Source: Acanthaster planci
Taxonomy: Eukaryota; Echinodermata; Asteroidea; Valvatida; Acanthasteridae
Assembly: GCF_001949145.1 (NCBI RefSeq)
Contig: NW_019091924.1
Span: 1-16,235 of the forward strand
Length of the DNA: 16,235 nucleotides
Direction: 5' to 3'
Shown: positions 1 to 8,231 of the stretch, in pieces
Layout: the number at the start of each line of letters is the position of its first letter
Position numbering within the stretch: position 1 is the first letter of the stretch
Notes under the pieces: generated by a model
What the model saw: only the letters and a program-made list of their open reading frames with translations
Told to the model about the DNA's origin: nothing
Database searches by the model: none
Program-made: the position numbers and the translations under genes

Positions 1-1070
1 ATTAATGGCATCTATCCGAACGAGGGCGTTAAAGCTTGTTTTACGTAGCCCGTGGCGTGTAGACGGATTTTTGTAAGGCGGGTTTTATGTTGTGACTATT
101 TTACGGGGGAGTCCTGCGGGGTTGCAGGAGTTATAATGCTGGAATTAGTAAAGAAGTAGAGTAGGCCTTTTGTGTATTAAGCAGTCCTAATTTTTGATGG
201 AAAGAAGTATATATGTGCGGGAAAGCATAGTTCGCTTTTGTCTGTCTGCTAACTCAAGTGGCCTGGTAAGAATTAGAGAGATGAGGGGAAGGAACTCGGC
301 AAATGTGGGGACTTCGCCTGTTTACCAAAAACATCGCCCTTTGTAAAGTTTTCTTATGTATAAAGGGTCCTGCCTGCCCGGTGACTTAGTTAAACGGCCG
401 CGGTATCTTGACCGTGCGAAGGTAGCATAATCATTTGCCCTTTGAATGGGGGCTGGTATGAATGGCAAGACGGAGGTTCAGCTGTCTCCCTCCCAGATCT
501 TGAATTTGATATCCTCGTGAAGAAGCGGGGGTGTAATCGTGGGACGAGAAGACCCTATCGAGCTTTAGTTAGTTGCACAAGTTGGTTTGGTCGCCTAGGG
601 GCTAATTTTCTTTCTTAAAGGGGGTGAGTTTACCGTTTAGGCGGTTTGGCTATGTGCTTGTAGCTTTAGTTGGGGCAACTGCGGAGAATAGTTATCCTCC
701 GTTTATTAAGCATTTGGTGAAGTGCCAACTTCCATGCAGGTGTTGCTTTTTCGGGGATCCGCCGGTAAAGGGCGATTAGAGGAATAAGTTACCGTAGGGA
801 TAACAGCGTAATTTTCTTGGAGAGTTCTTATTGATAAGGAAGTTTGCGACCTCGATGTTGGATCGGGATTACCTAGGGGTGCAGCAGCTCCTGAGGGTTG
901 GTCTGTTCGACCATTAAAATCCTACGTGATCTGAGTTCAGACCGGCGTGAGCCAGGTCAGTTTCTATCTACGATTGAATAGAGCAAGGGTCCCTTCTAGT
1001 ACGAAAGGATCGAAGGGGTGGTGTCAATATCTTAAGGTAAACACTTTTGAAGGTTCTGTTGTAAAATAAA
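1..1070 (+). rRNA. rrnL: 16S (large-subunit) ribosomal RNA, 3' part
   Basis: This is the 3' two thirds of the mitochondrial large-subunit rRNA; the 5' part lies at 15650-16235, so the window edges cut the gene. Conserved landmarks are seen in order: the GACCGTGCGAAGGTAGCATAATC block near 409-431, GACGAGAAGACCCTATCGAGCTT near 542-564, the peptidyl-transferase segment TACCGTAGGGATAACAGCG at 790-808, GACCTCGATGTTGGATCGGG near 848-867, GTTCAGACCGGCGTGAGCCAGGTC near 935-958, and the sarcin-ricin loop AGTACGAAAGGA at 998-1009. The 3' boundary is an estimate, because no tRNA directly follows; the gene could end anywhere from about 1030 to 1080. Joined across the edges the gene would be about 1.65 kb, slightly long for an echinoderm 16S, which suggests the true end may be at the early side. 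Confidence 0.95.
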
Positions 1071-1352
1071 GATTGGTTCTTGGTGTCTGCGGTTGCGGTA
1101 GCTTCAGGCAGTGGAAACGTCAAGCCTCTGCGTGAGAGGTTTAGGGTTTAAAAACTGGGTTAAAGTGTGACGTCGATGGTTATATAGTTGCATAGGGCCT
1201 ACGTGACCGTGGTTTTTTGATAAGACGGTAAAGCGGGTACTGTCATTGTTTAGTATTAATCCTGTATCAGAAAGAACTTATACTAGAATGTAGGATGGCA
1301 TATAAACTGGGTTTAGCTTATGTAGCCTTACCCTAACTATCCCCCCGCGGAG

Positions 1353-1384
1353 CGGAAAAGTAAGAGAAAAGGTGTATTTTTCCG
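1353..1384. repeat. inverted repeat CGGAAAA / TTTTCCG in control region
   Basis: The arms at 1353-1359 and 1378-1384 are exact reverse complements, 7 bp, around an 18-nt purine-rich loop. It overlaps by three bases the smaller hairpin CCGC-GGA-GCGG at 1345-1355, so the two folds are alternatives. Such a short stem could occur by chance; its place among several others in the control region is what makes it worth noting. Confidence 0.45.
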
Positions 1385-1465
1385 GATTGTATTACCCCAT
1401 AGGGGAGGTCTGCATAATACCTTGGCCCTGTATAGCTTTCTTAAGAACACAAACTTATACCCAGC

Positions 1466-1497
1466 TAACCCCCCCCCCCCGGAGGGGGGGGGGGTTA
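1466..1497. repeat. perfect 14-bp C/G-tract hairpin, candidate replication or transcription signal
   Basis: TAA plus eleven C at 1466-1479 pairs perfectly with eleven G plus TTA at 1484-1497, leaving the four-base loop CGGA at 1480-1483. The C run is 12 long (1469-1480) and the G run 11 long (1484-1494). It ends 5 bp before trnT. G tracts are known from echinoderm control regions; a G/C homopolymer stem of this strength next to the first tRNA would stall polymerases and could mark an origin or a replication stop. Homopolymer lengths of this kind are also the least reliable part of any assembly. Confidence 0.75.
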
Positions 1498-1502
1498 TGG
1501 GA

Positions 1503-1574
1503 AGCCTCAAAAAGGACTCGAACCTTCGCCTTTTAATTTACAAGATTAATTGCTTACCCGTCAGCTTTTGAGGC
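1503..1574 (-). tRNA. trnT: tRNA-Thr (TGT)
   Basis: Full cloverleaf on the minus strand. The acceptor stem GCCTCAA/TTGAGGC is perfect, the anticodon stem TTAAT/ATTAA carries the 7-base loop CTTGTAA with anticodon TGT, and the T arm has loop TTCGAGT. It lies between the control region and trnE, as in other echinoderms. Confidence 0.93.
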
Positions 1575-1582
1575 GCTTGTGC

Positions 1583-1651
1583 AATTCTCATTGGGGGTCT
1601 AACCCAAGCTTGTAGCGTGAAAAGCTGCTGTTGTGGTTCAACTATAAGAAT
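1583..1651 (-). tRNA. trnE: tRNA-Glu (TTC)
   Basis: The acceptor ATTCTTA/TGAGAAT has one wobble pair; the D stem GTTG/CAAC is perfect; the anticodon stem GCAGC/GCTAC has one mismatch and holds loop TTTTCAC, anticodon TTC; the T stem is TTGGG/CCCAA. It directly abuts the 3' end of rrnS, and an 8-nt spacer separates it from trnT. Confidence 0.92.
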
Positions 1652-2579
1652 TTGTACCAGGCGCATTTTCCAATACGCCTACTTTGTTACGACTTTTCTC
1701 CTCTGTGGACGAGAGTGACGGGCGATGTGTGCGCATTCCAGAGCTGTGTGCTTCACACCTATTCTCTGTTAGGCGTTACTGCTGAATCCTGTTTTGAGTC
1801 CCGGTTTTCATGGGCTTGTCCATATCTTGGTTTAGAGGGCCTGTTAGTTAGTTATTGTAGCTCACTTATCCCCAGCTTATGAGCTGCACCTCGATCTGAC
1901 GTAGAGGAGATATAACAATTTACTCCATTCAGTATACTGTCTTTAAAGGGTAGACTGACGACGATGGTATACAGGCTGCGGTTTGCAAAGGCTGGTGAGG
2001 TATTTCGTGGGTTATCGGTTAGATAGCAAGCTCCTCCAGGGAGGTCTGGAAAACCGCCAAGTCCTTTGAGTTTTAAACTCTTGTTCGTAGTTCTCAGGTG
2101 TTTAGGTTGTTTTAGGGCTCATATAATGGGGTATCTAATCCCAGTTTATCTTTGAGCTTTGGTGATAAATATCAAGGGTTTGGGTAGGGCAGGGTTTGGT
2201 GGAATAGTTCTTAGGGTCCTGTTAGCTTATTACTGCTTGAGGGGGCGAGGACTCTGGTGCATTTTTATCACCTTTTTACCGAGGCCCTCAACTAAAATCT
2301 TATGTATAACCGCGGTGGCTGGCACATAATTTACCGGTTTTTTTCTCTATGGCTGCATCAAGCTAGCGCTTATTGTGTAATGTCAAGTACTGCAGGTGTG
2401 GGCTATCTTTGTTTGGGTAGGCCTTAGCGTCTTGGGCTACGAGGAATGGTGCCTGATGCTATTTTTAGTGTTCTGGTGTCTTGGAAGAGGCCAGAAGCAG
2501 ATTGAGCTCACCGTAGAACTTAGGGGTTTGCATGTATCATCCTGGAGAAAGTTGAGGGAAGGACTAGGACCAAATCGGT
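1652..2579 (-). rRNA. rrnS: 12S (small-subunit) ribosomal RNA
   Basis: Small-subunit mitochondrial rRNA of about 928 nt, filling the interval between trnF and trnE exactly. On the minus strand one sees the conserved 530-loop block GTGCCAGCCACCGCGGTTA (plus-strand 2307-2325), GGGATTAGATACCCCATTAT (near 2127-2146), the decoding-site segment AAGTCGTAACAAAGTAGG (near 1678-1696) and, at the very end, helix 45: an 8-bp stem GGCGTATT/AATGCGCC with the GGAA tetraloop that is the usual dimethyladenosine site (1660-1679). Boundaries are set by the flanking tRNAs. Long open frames on either strand here are chance readings of rRNA. Confidence 0.96.
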
Positions 2580-2650
2580 TGCTAAGAAAAGGACTCGAAC
2601 CTTTATTTAAGCGTTTTCAGTGCTTTGCTTTTCTGTTAAGCTATCTTTGC
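2580..2650 (-). tRNA. trnF: tRNA-Phe (GAA)
   Basis: The acceptor GCAAAGA/TCTTAGC has one A-A mismatch, the D stem is GCTT/AAGC, the anticodon loop CTGAAAA gives GAA, and the T stem AAAGG/CCTTT has loop TTCGAGT. It sits between cob and rrnS. Its first base at 2650 follows directly on the single T that would be the truncated stop of cob. Confidence 0.93.
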
Positions 2651-3788
2651 AGAAAATCAGCTTTTTCTCTAGTTCCGATGTTAGAGGAATCGCGAACAAG
2701 AACAAGAGGAAGTAAGCCGTTGAGGCTATTTGCCCGAGGAGGATGAATGGGTCTTCTACGGGTTGCCTTCCTATTCATGTTAGGAACAGGAAGATGGTGG
2801 TAAGACATCAGAAGAGTCTTTGTGAAACAGGTCGAAAGGTGCTAGCTTGGTTGTTTGATGTGTGGAGGATTGGGACCATGAACAAGATGAGGATTGATGC
2901 TAATAAGGCTATTACGCCTCCTAACTTTTTGGGGATGGATCGGAGGATCGCGTAGGCGAAAAGGAAGTATCATTCCGGTTGGATGTGAACTGGTGTAACT
3001 AAAGGGTTAGCGGGTTTAAATTTTTCGGGGTCTCTAAGTAAGGTTGGGGATAAAAGAACTATTGCGCTTATCAGGGTAAATAGAGCTACAAACCCCGTGA
3101 GGTCCTTATAGGAAAAGTAGGTGTGGAAGGGGGTCTTATCAAACTTTGATTCTATTCCCGTAGGTTTGTTAGAACCAGTTTGGTGGAGGAAGAATAGGTG
3201 GATGACCGAGAGAGCGGTGATGATGAAGGGAAATAGGAAATGGAAGGCAAAAAATCGGGTGAGGGTGGCGTTGTCAACTGAGAATCCTCCTCAAAGTCAT
3301 TGGACTATTGATGTTCCTATATAGGGGAGAGCAGATACAAGGTTTGTGATCACTGTTGCTCCTCAAAATGACATTTGGCCTCATGGGAGAACGTACCCAA
3401 CGAAAGCTGTTAGCATGGTGAGGAGAAGGAGGATAACGCCTACTTTTCAGGCCTCCTTTTTTATGTAGGAGCCGTAGTATAATCCTCGGCCTATGTGGAA
3501 ATAAATGCAAAGGAAAAAGAAGGAGGCCGTTTTGGCGTGTATATTTCGTAGGAGTCAACCATAGTTTACGTCTCGGCATATGTGGCTGATGGACGAAAAG
3601 GCTAGAGATATATCTGAGGTATAATGCATAGCGAGAAATAGGCCTGTGATTATTTGGATGATCAGGCAAAGGCCTAATAGGGACCCGAATTTTCATCATA
3701 TGGACAGTTTCCTAGGGGAGGGGAGGTCTATTAGGAAATTTTTTACTACTTTAAATAAGGGGTGTCTCTTTCGGAGAGGGCCTGTCAT
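2651..3788 (-). CDS. cob: cytochrome b (complex III)
   Basis: Haem-bearing core subunit of the cytochrome bc1 complex in the inner membrane; it oxidises ubiquinol. The protein of 379 residues starts MTGPLRKSHPLF. With the echinoderm code residues 31-36 read WWNFGS, the Asn being encoded by AAA. Haem-ligand histidines are at 84 and 98 in the first pair, and the second pair lies in the FHFLFPF and VIHLFFLH stretch. [16 protein letters not shown] is present. The frame has no stop before trnF; the last base, T at 2651, would give TAA after polyadenylation, and the resulting length is normal for the family. Reading on would run 14 codons into trnF before a TAA. It diverges from nad6 across a 14-bp AT-rich spacer. 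Confidence 0.96.
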
Positions 3789-3793
3789 AATTT

Positions 3794-3803
3794 TTATATA
3801 TAA
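3794..3803. promoter_or_regulatory. AT-rich ten-mer TTATATATAA between divergent cob and nad6
   Basis: TTATATATAA fills most of the 14-bp spacer between the start codons of cob (minus) and nad6 (plus) and shares its last A with the nad6 ATG. Nearly the same ten-mer occurs in two other spacers (12555-12564, 13446-13455). From memory, an AT-rich motif of this shape was proposed as a bidirectional promoter in sea urchin mtDNA; the function here is inferred. Confidence 0.45.
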
Positions 3804-4291
3804 TGGTTTTTTATGCTGTGTTAGTTGTTATGCTCTTTGGAAGTACTCTGGTGTTTTATAGGTTATCTCCTTATTTTGGTGCTCTAGGTTTGGTCTTAGT
3901 GGCCGTGTCGGGGTGCTTTCTTTGTGGGCTCCTAGGATCTTCCTTTGTGGCCTTGGTGCTTGTTCTTATTTATATGGGGGGAATGTTGGTTGTTTTTGTT
4001 TATTCTACGGCTATATCTGCGGAGCGGTACCCGGTAGTGAGCAACCTGAATGAGGTATTCCTCTTAAGGGGTGTAGGTGTCGTTTGGGCTTTCGTGAGGT
4101 TTGATCCTTTCTTGAGCTTCTCGCTTGGGGGGTGGTCTATGACAGTAGAGAGGGATCTTGTGGGGGGTGGGGCTTTATATAAAGCGTTGGGGGGCTACTT
4201 GTTGGTAGGGGGGTTCGTACTTTTTATTGCTCTAGTGGTTGCGCTAGTGATTACTTATGGGGCGGAATATAAAATATTAAAGGCCCTGTAG
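3803..4291 (+). CDS. nad6: NADH dehydrogenase subunit 6
   Basis: Small membrane subunit of complex I, 162 residues, ATG to TAG, the usual length in echinoderms. About five hydrophobic segments can be seen; the conserved region with the pi-bulge helix reads [21 protein letters not shown], residues about 50-70, and the C-terminal part ends [13 protein letters not shown]. It is the only protein gene of the non-inverted part that lies on the plus strand, so its composition is strikingly Val, Gly and Leu rich with G and T in third positions. It converges with nad5 across a 51-bp spacer and diverges from cob. Confidence 0.95.
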   Translation: MVFYAVLVVMLFGSTLVFYRLSPYFGALGLVLVAVSGCFLCGLLGSSFVALVLVLIYMGGMLVVFVYSTAISAERYPVVSNLNEVFLLRGVGVVWAFVRFDPFLSFSLGGWSMTVERDLVGGGALYKALGGYLLVGGFVLFIALVVALVITYGAEYKILKAL

Positions 4292-4342
4292 GGTTAGGTT
4301 TGTGTTTAGTTGTTATGAGTGTACAGAGTGCGGTGTTGGTTA
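4292..4342. other. 51-bp convergent spacer between nad6 and nad5
   Basis: Non-coding stretch between the stop codons of two genes that face each other. It is G+T rich on the plus strand and shows no tRNA fold and no strong hairpin. nad5 ends in two consecutive TAA codons here. It is one of the longer gaps outside the control region; it may hold 3' processing signals, but nothing in the sequence shows this. Confidence 0.5.
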
Positions 4343-6244
4343 TTATAGAAAGGTGGTGGAGACTATGGCTATAATGGTGAAAGTGGTGGTAGAGAGGAGA
4401 AGGTACTGCTTAATATAGCCTGTTTGGGTTAGTTGGTACTCCCGGGAAATTTCAGAAGAGGCCGAGTTTATTCCTTGTGCGCCTAGATTTTCTCTTCATC
4501 CTCGGTCTATCCTTTGGGTTCTTCCTGTCAAAGAGAGTGAGAAAGATAAGCTCGTGAGGATGTTGTGGGATGCGTGTTCGTAAAATCACTGTTTTGTGGT
4601 GAATGTTTTGGCGTTTATGAGGTTTTTGGGGGGCATTTTTAGGGAAAGAGTGCGAAGTAGTGATGCTGTTAATACTATTCCGGAAACAGTTAATAGGGCA
4701 GCGAGGCTCTTAAGGGTGAGTCTGATGGTGATTTTCGGGGGCTGTAGGATAAAGTTTGATATTAATCATCCTGAGATTATTGTACCAATAGCTAGTCGTT
4801 TTAACGCTTTGGTTAGTTTGATTTTTTCTTCTCTGGTAGGAGAAAGGGGTGAGAAGGCTGGTCTTTTGGTGAAGCAGAAGTGTATGATGCGGAATGAGTA
4901 TGCCGCGGTTAGGAGGGTTGCTAGAAGGGCCAAAACAATTCCTATCAGGTTCGAAAGTTTAGAGAGGCCTAATTCTAATATTAGGTCCTTGGAGTAAAAT
5001 CCGGCCAGGAATGGTGTACCAGATAAGGCAAGTCTTCCCAGGATAATACAAGCGGTTGTGTTGGGGAGTATTAGGTGGAGCCCGCCCATCTTTCGTATGT
5101 CTTGTTCGTCCTTTAGTCTGTGGATGATTCTACCAGAGGATAGGAACAGCATTGCCTTGAAGAATGCGTGTGTGCAAATATGGAATAGTGCAATTTCTGG
5201 TTGGTTTAGGCCTATGGCTACCATCATGAGCCCTAGTTGCCTGGTAGTGGAGTATGCTATTATCTTCTTTATGTCGTGTTGAGAGATTGCGGTTGTTGCA
5301 GCAAATATGGCCGTGATGGAGCCTAGTATAAGGCATCACGTTTTAAAGGTTTTTACGTTTGAGTATACAGGACCAAGGCGGATTAGAAGGAATATTCCTG
5401 CTACTACCATTGTAGAGCTGTGGAGGAGGGCTGATACAGGGGTGGGCCCTTCCATTGCTGCTGGGAGTCAGGGGTGTAAACCGAATTGGGCGGACTTTCC
5501 CGCGGCAGCTATGAGAGCTCCAACTAGCAGAATATTCCTGAGAGAGCCCCTGGGCTGTAGGATAAATATTTCCGATAAAGTTCAGGAGTTAAAGGTTGTA
5601 ACCCTGAGGGAGAAAAATAGGAGTATACCTATGTCTCCTATTCGGTTGTAGATTACTGCCTGAAGGGCAGATTTTTTTGCTCTTGCTCGTGTAGTTCATC
5701 ATCTTATTAATAAGAATGATAAGAATCCGACTCCTTCCCAGCCTATAAATAAAAGGAATACGTTTTCAGTGGAGGTGAGTATGATCATTTTTAGTAGGAA
5801 AATTATTAGGAGGCGGAAGAATTTGTTCGGTGCTGGGTCTTGTGCCATATAGTAGTGTGAGAACTCTAGGATTGATCAGGAGACGAATAGTGCAACTGAA
5901 AAGAATAGTTTGAATGAAAGGTCGAATCGTAGTTCGAGGTTAATGAGATGTGTGTTTTTGGGAAGTCATTCGGTTACGGAGACTATTGTCTCTGGGGTTT
6001 TGAATTTTACTTTCAGGAAGAGCGGTATGAGTGAGAGGAGGGCTGATCTCTTTAGTACAGATGAAAATAATAGCCTTCTTTTGTGTGTGTATTCGAACTT
6101 TTTATCATGAAGTGCTCCAAAGTTAAGGTTAGGGCCTCTTTTATAGGGCAATGTAGTTCCCTGGAGGCAAAATATGGAGACAAATAGTATGGTTATAATG
6201 GTGACTTTTATGGTTGCAATTATTCTCGTGATTTCTATTACCAT
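4343..6244 (-). CDS. nad5: NADH dehydrogenase subunit 5
   Basis: Largest proton-pumping antiporter-like subunit of complex I in the inner membrane, 633 residues, ATG to TAA. The ATG directly abuts trnS(AGY). The core matches the family: [13 protein letters not shown] about residue 150-162, [25 protein letters not shown] about 250-275, then the [18 protein letters not shown] and [10 protein letters not shown] regions and [16 protein letters not shown] codons interrupt it as Trp, so no long frame is visible with the standard code. The length is slightly below the roughly 640-647 residues I expect for sea stars; the C-terminal part is the weakly conserved lateral helix region. A second TAA follows the stop. 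Confidence 0.95.
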
Positions 6245-6312
6245 CGAAACTTCTATAGAATTGAACTACAGATTCTTGGACTTAGCAGGACTAGAATAAG
6301 CCAATAAGTTTC
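6245..6312 (-). tRNA. trnS1: tRNA-Ser (GCT, reads AGN), no normal D arm
   Basis: The acceptor GAAACTT/AAGTTTC is perfect and the T stem CTGTAG/CTATAG closes loop TTCAATT. Anticodon GCT sits in CTGCTAA, with an irregular, extended anticodon stem (outer TTCT/AGAA). No D stem can be drawn between the acceptor and anticodon arms, as is usual for this tRNA in animal mitochondria. In the echinoderm code it must read AGA and AGG as well as AGY. Confidence 0.9.
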
Positions 6313-6313
6313 G

Positions 6314-6382
6314 GACTATAGACCAGGTTTTAACTGGTGATTCTAATACCACAAATTAGTGTTTTTATTAAACTACTTTAGT
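6314..6382 (-). tRNA. trnH: tRNA-His (GTG)
   Basis: The acceptor ACTAAAG/CTATAGT has one A-A mismatch, the D stem is GTTT/AAAC, the anticodon stem CTAAT/ATTAG holds loop TTGTGGT with GTG, and the T stem is ACCAG/CTGGT. The place, between nad4 and trnS(AGY), is the standard echinoderm one. Confidence 0.93.
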
Positions 6383-6390
6383 CATTGGGG

Positions 6391-7773
6391 TTATTTTATT
6401 AGTATGTGGGAGGGGTTGAATATTATAAATGCTAGGGGGATGAGGTGGAGAGCCATTAGGGTGTGTTCCGAAGTGGTTATCGGGCGAGCTTTTGTAATAA
6501 AACTTGGGAAGGAGTTTTTGTTAGTGTTAACTAGTATTAGGAGGGAGTATAAGGCCCCAAATATTGTTGCTGTAGTGATTATGGGTGTAGATAAGATTTT
6601 CCAGTCTATAATGGTAGATATAATGAGAAGTTCCCCAATTAGGTTGGGAGTAGGGGGTAGTCCCAGGTTTGTTACACATGTTATTATTCATCATACAGTA
6701 AGTAGTGGGGTAACCAGCTTGAAGCCTCGGGTTATTGAAAGGGTTCGAGTGGTGTTTCGTTCATAGAGGAGTTTTGCAAGACAAAACAGGGCTGAGGATA
6801 TTAATCCATGAGCGATCATGAGAGTAAGAGCGCCTTTCATCCCTCAGAGGGATATTGAGAATATGCCAGAAGCTACTAATCTCATGTGGCCCACAGATGA
6901 ATAGGCTATTAAGGCCTTCAAGTCTGTTTGGCGAAGGCAAATGATCCTTGTTATTAGAGCGCCTCATATGCAGAAGGTTGTGAGTGGGAATGATATTTTT
7001 ACGGAAGCGGGTATAATAAATATTGTGATGGTTCGGGCGAGGCCGTATCCCCCGAGCTTCAGGAGGATGGCTGCAAGAATCATTGACCCAGCTATGGGGG
7101 CTTCTACGTGAGCCTTAGGGAGTCACAGGTGGAATCCATAAATCGGCATCTTTATTATGAAGGCTATAAGGCAGAAGATTCATCATATGGAGGTTAATGC
7201 AGTGGGGAGTGATGTTATTTTTTTTCCAAGGAAAATGGCTGGTAGTAAAGATGATTCGGTTACGGTGTAGATGCTTATGATGGCTATGAGGAGGGGTAGG
7301 GAACCTACGAGAGTATAAAAAAGGAAGTATGTGCTAGCTTGATACCGTTCCTTTTTTGCCCCTCAGCGGGATATGAGAATTAGTGTTGGAAGAAGGGTCG
7401 TTTCAAATGCGATGTAGAATAGGGTTAATTCAAGCGAGGCAAATGTAAGGATTAGGGCAGTCAGTATGATAAATATAAGGGAAATGAAAGTGCGCTGTTT
7501 TATTAGTGGTAGGCTCTTTATTGTTTTTATTCTGGCTATGAGGGATAAAGGGCCAAGCCATATGCTCAGGGTTATTAGAGGTGAAGCTAGAGGGTCGGTA
7601 GCGAAGCTAGCGGAGATTTTGTGTCATAATGAAGATATGTGTTTTTGGGCTAGGTTAAGAGTTAGTCTGGAGATGATGAGTGAACAAATTATGGTTGAGG
7701 GTCATAGAAGTGTTCGGGGGACGGCCCAAGATAGGATCAGGCTTGACGAGGAGGCCAAGATAAGATATATCAT
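6391..7773 (-). CDS. nad4: NADH dehydrogenase subunit 4
   Basis: Antiporter-like membrane subunit of complex I, 460 residues, ATG to TAA. Recognisable blocks in order: [25 protein letters not shown] about 108-132, [21 protein letters not shown] following, the [34 protein letters not shown] block about 207-240, and [19 protein letters not shown] about 275-295. The start is the ATG at 7771-7773, 7 bp after the nad3 stop, and the length agrees with the family. trnH follows after 8 bp. Confidence 0.95.
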
Positions 7774-7780
7774 TAGTTTA

Positions 7781-8131
7781 TTATTCAGCTCAGTCGAGAC
7801 CTCCTTGGGACCACTCGAAGGCTAGCCCAAGTGTAAGTATTAGTAAGAATGCTATAGTCAGTTCTAGCGAGGTGTTTGGGGACATAAAAAATGCCCTTAC
7901 GGGGAACGGGAATAATAGGGCAATTTCCAGGTCGAATAGGAGGAATAAGATAGCAACTAGGAAAAACCGAAAAGAGAATGGTATGCGTGCGTGTTTTAAG
8001 GGGTCAAACCCACATTCGTAGGGCGAGGACTTTTCGAGGTCTATTTTTCGGTTGGGTAGAGCGTGAGCCGCGGCAGTGATTAATCCTGTTATCAGGAGGA
8101 TTGATGTTAGAGTGATAGTAAATTTGTAAAT
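7781..8131 (-). CDS. nad3: NADH dehydrogenase subunit 3
   Basis: Small membrane subunit of complex I, 116 residues, stop TAA. The loop motif [12 protein letters not shown], with the cysteine near residue 40 that is exposed in the deactive enzyme, is intact, followed by [26 protein letters not shown]. No ATG lies near the expected start; ATT at 8129-8131 gives the same spacing to the EKSS motif as in sea urchin nad3 and the usual 351 bp. An in-frame ATA at 8135-8137 is the alternative, adding two residues. It stands head to head with trnS(UCN), 29 bp away. Confidence 0.92.
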
Positions 8132-8160
8132 TTTTATTTGGTATATAAGAATTATTTGGG

Positions 8161-8231
8161 GGAGAAGTGGCAGAGCGGGATGCGTTTAGCTTGAAACTAG
8201 AAAGATAAAGGTTCGAGTCCTTTCTTCTCTT
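8161..8231 (+). tRNA. trnS2: tRNA-Ser (TGA, reads UCN)
   Basis: Plus-strand tRNA lying antisense between cox3 and nad3, as in other echinoderms. The acceptor GGAGAAG/CTTCTCT has one G-T pair, loop CTTGAAA holds TGA, and the T stem AAAGG/CCTTT has loop TTCGAGT. Its last two bases overlap the cox3 stop codon on the other strand. Confidence 0.92.

Larger units (their letters stand above)
1071..1502. other. putative control region (main non-coding region)
   Basis: About 430 bp between the 3' end of rrnL and the 3' end of trnT carry no tRNA fold, no rRNA signature and no frame resembling a mitochondrial protein. The position, between trnT and rrnL, is where sea star mtDNA has its control region. 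It contains several inverted repeats: a 6-pair hairpin near 1124-1140, ACCGT/ACGGT at 1206-1210 and 1225-1229, CCGC-GGA-GCGG at 1345-1355, CGGAAAA/TTTTCCG at 1353-1359 and 1378-1384, CCCC-ATA-GGGG at 1395-1405 and a 14-bp C/G hairpin at 1466-1497. The flanking genes point towards each other, so neither is transcribed in sense out of this region over the short path. An origin function is inferred, not shown. Confidence 0.8.

Noticed and set aside
1152-1313. Ten-mer AAACTGGGTT present twice in the control region (1152-1161 and 1304-1313)
   Set aside because: It is too short and isolated to support a tandem or functional repeat, and the flanks differ.
1631-1882. Open frame of 83 codons on the plus strand
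   Set aside because: It is a chance reading of the antisense strand of the conserved 3' end of rrnS.
1511-2605. Shared string AAAAGGACTCGAACCTT in two places
   Set aside because: It is the T arm of trnT and of trnF, the conserved TTCGAGT loop, not a dispersed repeat; trnS(UCN) and trnL(CUN) show it too.
2396-2746. Open frame of 116 codons on the plus strand
   Set aside because: It runs antisense to rrnS and trnF and into the end of cob; the protein resembles nothing and all three genes there are well supported.
4172-4182. TTTATATAAAG palindrome
   Set aside because: It lies inside the nad6 coding frame and lacks the TATATATA core of the intergenic motif.
4596-7825. Several plus-strand open frames of 66-135 codons opposite nad5 and nad4
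   Set aside because: They are shadows of the minus-strand genes, without family resemblance, and appear because the code table used treats TGA as stop on the true strand.
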